Assembly: GCA_027403435.1 (NCBI GenBank)
Contig: DAHZDR010000296.1
Location: 1-8,758, forward strand
DNA length: 8,758 bases
Origin: Deltaproteobacteria bacterium
Lineage (GTDB): Bacteria > Desulfobacterota > Binatia > Binatales > Binataceae
Direction of reading: 5' to 3'
Both the position numbers and the translations under genes were made by a program. Below are positions 6,426-8,758 of this stretch, piece by piece. Numbering within the stretch: position 1 is the stretch's first letter; every line of letters starts with the position of its first letter. The notes under the pieces are model-generated. The model was not told where the DNA came from. It made no database searches and worked only from the letters and a program-made list of their open reading frames with translations.

Positions 6426-6441
6426 TGTTTCACGTGAAACA
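6426..6441. promoter_or_regulatory. parS site 2 (rsmG leader)
   Basis: Exact TGTTTCACGTGAAACA palindrome; the perfect dyad extends to 20 bp at 6424-6443. It stands 67 bases upstream of the preferred rsmG start and 113 bases from parS3, with an AT-rich stretch between them. Confidence 0.96.
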
Positions 6442-6443
6442 TT

Positions 6444-6554
6444 GAAAAACGAATAAAACACGAATCTTTGCCGAATTTCAGGCTGAACAAGACCTCGGCT
6501 GCGGACGCTTCGGCGTGAAATCCGTTTTGATTTCGTTTTTCTTTCGATTTTTGA
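6444..6554. other. AT-rich stretch between parS2 and parS3
   Basis: This mnmG-rsmG intergenic stretch is about 43% G+C by hand count, against a visibly much higher value around it. The segment near 6521-6552 is strongly T-rich on the plus strand, with five T-runs of three to five bases. No gene, no good DnaA box and no convincing promoter pair was seen. It may be a promoter region for rsmG, a bent or easily melted segment, or an architectural spacer between two ParB sites. Confidence 0.5.
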
Positions 6555-6570
6555 TGTTTCACGTGAAACA
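6555..6570. promoter_or_regulatory. parS site 3 (mnmG-rsmG gap)
   Basis: Exact TGTTTCACGTGAAACA palindrome with perfect dyad 6554-6571. It lies 37 bases beyond the mnmG stop codon in the direction of transcription. Confidence 0.96.
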
Positions 6571-6607
6571 TTCTACAGGCCTGCGTCCGCGCGCGATACC
6601 GCCGCGC

Positions 6608-8494
6608 TTAATGCGCCATGCGCGGCGCGCCCGCCGACCGGCGGCCCGCCCGCAGATGGACCGCGAGAATCGACACCGCCGCCGGCGTCACGCCGGGGAT
6701 GCGCGACGCCTGGCCCAGCGAACGCGGCCGCGTGCGCGTCAGCCGCTCGCGCACCTCGGTCGAAAGCCCGGCGATCCGGGCGAAATCGACGCCCTCGGGA
6801 ATCACCGCGTCTTCCAGCCGCTTGAAACGCGCGATCGCCTCGCTCTGGCGGCGGACGTATCCTTCATATTTGATTTCCACTTCCAGCCCGGCCGCCTGGT
6901 CGAGATCGAGCGCCGGCGCGATTCGGGCCATCCGCGCCGCGTCCAGATAGCCAATCTCGGGACGCCGCAAAAGCTCGATCGCGCGCGCCGCCTCGCGAAT
7001 CGGCGTGGAGCCGGCCGCCGTCAGAATCGCGTTGGCCGCGTCGCCGGGCGCGACGATCGCCGCGCGCAGCCGCGCGATTTCGGCGGCCACCTGTTCCGCC
7101 CGCGTGCGGATTCGGTCCGCCGCCGCCGCGCCGAGCAGGCCGATCCGCTCGCCCAGCGGCGACAGACGCCGATCGGCGTTGTCCTCCCGCAGCGTCAGAC
7201 GGTATTCGGCCCGCGAAGTGAACATCCGGTACGGTTCGCCACCGATTCCGCGGGTCACCAGGTCGTCGATCATCACGCCGATATAGGCCTGGTCACGGCC
7301 GAGCACCACCTGGGTTTCGCCGCGGACGCCCAGGGCGGCGTTGATTCCGGCAAGCAATCCCTGCGCGGCGGCCTCTTCGTAGCCGGTGGTGCCGTTGATC
7401 TGTCCGGCGAAATAAAGTCCGGCGATCGGCCTGGTTTCAAGCGTGGCCTGAAGCTGGGTCGGATCGGCAAAATCGTATTCGATCGCGTAGCCCGGCCGCA
7501 TGATTTCGGCGCACTCGAGGCCGCGAATCGATTGGACCATCGCGAGCTGCACATCGAGCGGCAGGCTGGTCGAAAGGCCGTTCGGATAGACCTCGACCGT
7601 GTCGCGCCCCTCGGGTTCGAGAAACACCTGATGCCGTTCCTTGTCGGGAAAGCGCATCACCTTGTCCTCGACCGACGGACAGTAGCGCGGCCCGCGCGAC
7701 TGGATCGTTCCGGAGTAGATCGGCGAGCGGTCGAGTCCGCCGCGGATAATCTCGTGGGTGCGGGCGTTGGTCCAGGTCAGATGGCAGGGGATCTGCGGCT
7801 GGGCGATCCGGCTGGTGCGGAAGGAAAACGGCGGCGGCGGTTCGTCGCCGGGCTGCGGCTCCAATGCGGCGTAATCGATCGTCCGGGCGTCGAGTCGGGG
7901 ACAGGTGCCGGTCTTGAGCCGGCCGATGCGGAAACCCAGCGCCGCCAGGCTCTCCGACAGGCCCATCGCGGCGAAATCCCCGGCGCGCCCCGCGTTAAAG
8001 TTGCGCATCCCGATATGGACGAGGCCCTTGAGGAACGTGCCGGTGGTGAGAATCGCCGCGCGCGCCTCGAAAACTTCGCCGATTTGCGATTCGACGCCGC
8101 GCACGCGGCCGTCCGCGACGATCAGCCGCTCGACGCTGGCCTGGCGAATCGTGAGGTTGGGCGTGGCTTCGAGCACGCGCTTCATCCGGGCGCGATAGGC
8201 GGCCTTGTCGGCCTGGGCGCGGCGGGCGCGGACGGCGGGGCCTTTGCGCGTGTTCAGAAAGCGGAACTGGATTCCGGTTTCGTCGATCGCCACGCCCATT
8301 TCGCCGCCGAGCGCGTCGATTTCACGCACCAGATGGCCTTTGCCGATTCCGCCGATCGCGGGATTGCAGGACATCTGGCCGATATGGTCGAGGTTGAGCG
8401 TGAGCATCAGCGTGCGCGCGCCCATCCGGGCGGCGGCGAGCGCGGCCTCGATTCCGGCGTGGCCGGCGCCGACGACGATTACGTCATGGAGCAT
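6608..8494 (-). CDS. mnmG: tRNA uridine-5-carboxymethylaminomethyl modification enzyme MnmG (GidA)
   Basis: 628-residue MnmG, the FAD-dependent partner of MnmE. The complex builds the carboxymethylaminomethyl group at C5 of wobble uridine 34 in certain tRNAs. VIVVGAGHAGIEAA at 5-18 is the FAD Rossmann motif. MSCNPAIGGIGKGHLV at 41-56 includes C43, and GPRYCPSVEDK includes C272 (the conserved C47 and C277 of E. coli, by alignment from memory). GPAVRARRAQAD is at 85-96, and GLYFAGQINGTTGYEEAAAQG is the second FAD region. MFTSRAEYRLTLREDNAD and LGQASRIPGVTPAAVSIL mark the helical C-terminal, MnmE- and tRNA-binding part. The ATG at 8494 gives a length matching E. coli; a farther in-frame start at 8575 would translate parS4 (HVSRETS) and is unlikely. 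A weak AGGA lies 11 bases upstream. One oddity is TGTCPRLD at 195-202, where most homologues read TGTPPR. mnmE is not seen upstream within the window. Confidence 0.96.
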   Translation of the reverse strand: MLHDVIVVGAGHAGIEAALAAARMGARTLMLTLNLDHIGQMSCNPAIGGIGKGHLVREIDALGGEMGVAIDETGIQFRFLNTRKGPAVRARRAQADKAAYRARMKRVLEATPNLTIRQASVERLIVADGRVRGVESQIGEVFEARAAILTTGTFLKGLVHIGMRNFNAGRAGDFAAMGLSESLAALGFRIGRLKTGTCPRLDARTIDYAALEPQPGDEPPPPFSFRTSRIAQPQIPCHLTWTNARTHEIIRGGLDRSPIYSGTIQSRGPRYCPSVEDKVMRFPDKERHQVFLEPEGRDTVEVYPNGLSTSLPLDVQLAMVQSIRGLECAEIMRPGYAIEYDFADPTQLQATLETRPIAGLYFAGQINGTTGYEEAAAQGLLAGINAALGVRGETQVVLGRDQAYIGVMIDDLVTRGIGGEPYRMFTSRAEYRLTLREDNADRRLSPLGERIGLLGAAAADRIRTRAEQVAAEIARLRAAIVAPGDAANAILTAAGSTPIREAARAIELLRRPEIGYLDAARMARIAPALDLDQAAGLEVEIKYEGYVRRQSEAIARFKRLEDAVIPEGVDFARIAGLSTEVRERLTRTRPRSLGQASRIPGVTPAAVSILAVHLRAGRRSAGAPRMAH

Positions 8495-8527
8495 CGGGAT
8501 CACCGTCCTGAAGCGCCGCGCGGGCGA

Positions 8528-8543
8528 TGTTTCACGTGAAACA
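8528..8543. promoter_or_regulatory. parS site 4 (mnmG leader)
   Basis: Exact TGTTTCACGTGAAACA palindrome with perfect dyad 8527-8544, 33 bases upstream of the preferred mnmG start. It is about 2 kb from parS3 and 3 kb from parS1, and marks the outer end of the parS cluster visible here. Confidence 0.96.
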
Positions 8544-8544
8544 T

Positions 8545-8758
8545 GGTCGGCCGCGGACGGCGCTTGAACGTGCAATTATGGCGCGCCGCCGCGCCCGCGG
8601 AAAGAGCGCGCCGCGGGCGGGTAGTCTTGCCGCCAGCGCCTCGACAAAAATCCGCAAGACCGTATCCGGCCGCGCCCATCCGGGCGGCGGCTATTTTACC
8701 ATCGTCGGCGTTACGATGGTCGGCGCTGGATGAATCGACAATGACTCTATGGCCTTAT
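8545..8758. other. Upstream region of mnmG, no recognised gene
   Basis: No family could be recognised on either strand. A CATAAT (8575-8580, minus strand) is a five-of-six match to a -10 element placed to transcribe mnmG through parS4, but no acceptable -35 is present. On the minus strand one frame is open from the window edge to a TAG at 8692-8694 and ends in TIVTPTMVK. This could be the last ~20 residues of an upstream gene, or chance. Confidence 0.35.
8698..8720. repeat. 8-bp inverted repeat near the right edge
   Basis: ACCATCGT (8698-8705) and ACGATGGT (8713-8720) are exact reverse complements around a seven-base loop. On the minus strand the hairpin is followed by AAAATAG rather than a T-run, so it is not a standard terminator for a gene upstream of mnmG. 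It overlaps the possible C-terminal reading frame noted in this region. Confidence 0.4.

Noticed and set aside
6515..8539. A 674-codon plus-strand reading frame opposite mnmG
   Set aside because: It is antisense to a complete, well-conserved MnmG. It is Arg-rich and low in family resemblance, and its early MFHVKHS is the translation of parS3. High G+C keeps this frame open by chance.
8495..8575. Upstream start for mnmG adding 27 residues
   Set aside because: The extension reads through parS4 and exceeds the usual MnmG length, while MLHDVIVVGAGHAG at 8494 is the normal N terminus.
8527..8733. A 68-codon plus-strand reading frame starting MFHVKHG
   Set aside because: Its start is the parS4 palindrome itself, there is no ribosome binding site, and the rest is low-complexity GC-rich translation.

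Overview
The window is GC-rich bacterial chromosome. Its core is the conserved block mnmG-rsmG-parA-parB, all on the minus strand. This order (gidA-gidB-soj-spo0J) is usual near the replication origin in many phyla. Four exact copies of the 16-bp parS palindrome TGTTTCACGTGAAACA lie in the gaps and leaders of the block, which supports a chromosomal partition locus. The ArnT-like membrane glycosyltransferase at the left edge suggests a Gram-negative host. I cannot name the lineage from sequence alone; a deep-branching, GC-rich proteobacterium-like or related phylum is my best guess.

Layout, left to right. 4-1677 (+) is a multi-pass GT39/GT83-type glycosyltransferase. A short AT-rich palindromic gap follows, and the glycosyltransferase converges on the minus-strand genes there. 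1732-2202 (-) is a Vsr-type mismatch endonuclease and 2353-3567 (-) a C5-cytosine DNA methyltransferase. The methyltransferase is upstream in transcription order, and a six-unit, ~23-bp degenerate tandem repeat lies between the two. 3641-4573 (-) is parB and 4570-5472 (-) parA, with an ATGA stop/start overlap. 5649-6359 (-) is rsmG and 6608-8494 (-) mnmG. The last 264 bases hold the mnmG leader with a parS site and no gene I can recognise.

How the parts work together. ParB should load on the four parS sites and, with the ParA ATPase, segregate the origin region. parS1 lies between a candidate parA promoter and the parA start, so ParB may also repress its own operon. MnmG (tRNA wobble-uridine modification) and RsmG (16S rRNA m7G methylation) are translation-quality genes that commonly travel with parAB. 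The methyltransferase and Vsr form a mutation-avoidance pair: 5-methylcytosine deaminates to T, and Vsr nicks the resulting T:G mismatch. No restriction endonuclease is visible.

The least explained element is the 23-bp repeat array. Its last unit contains the methyltransferase stop codon, and a related motif contains the vsr stop codon. Several start sites were moved to internal codons on the basis of ribosome binding sites or family length.
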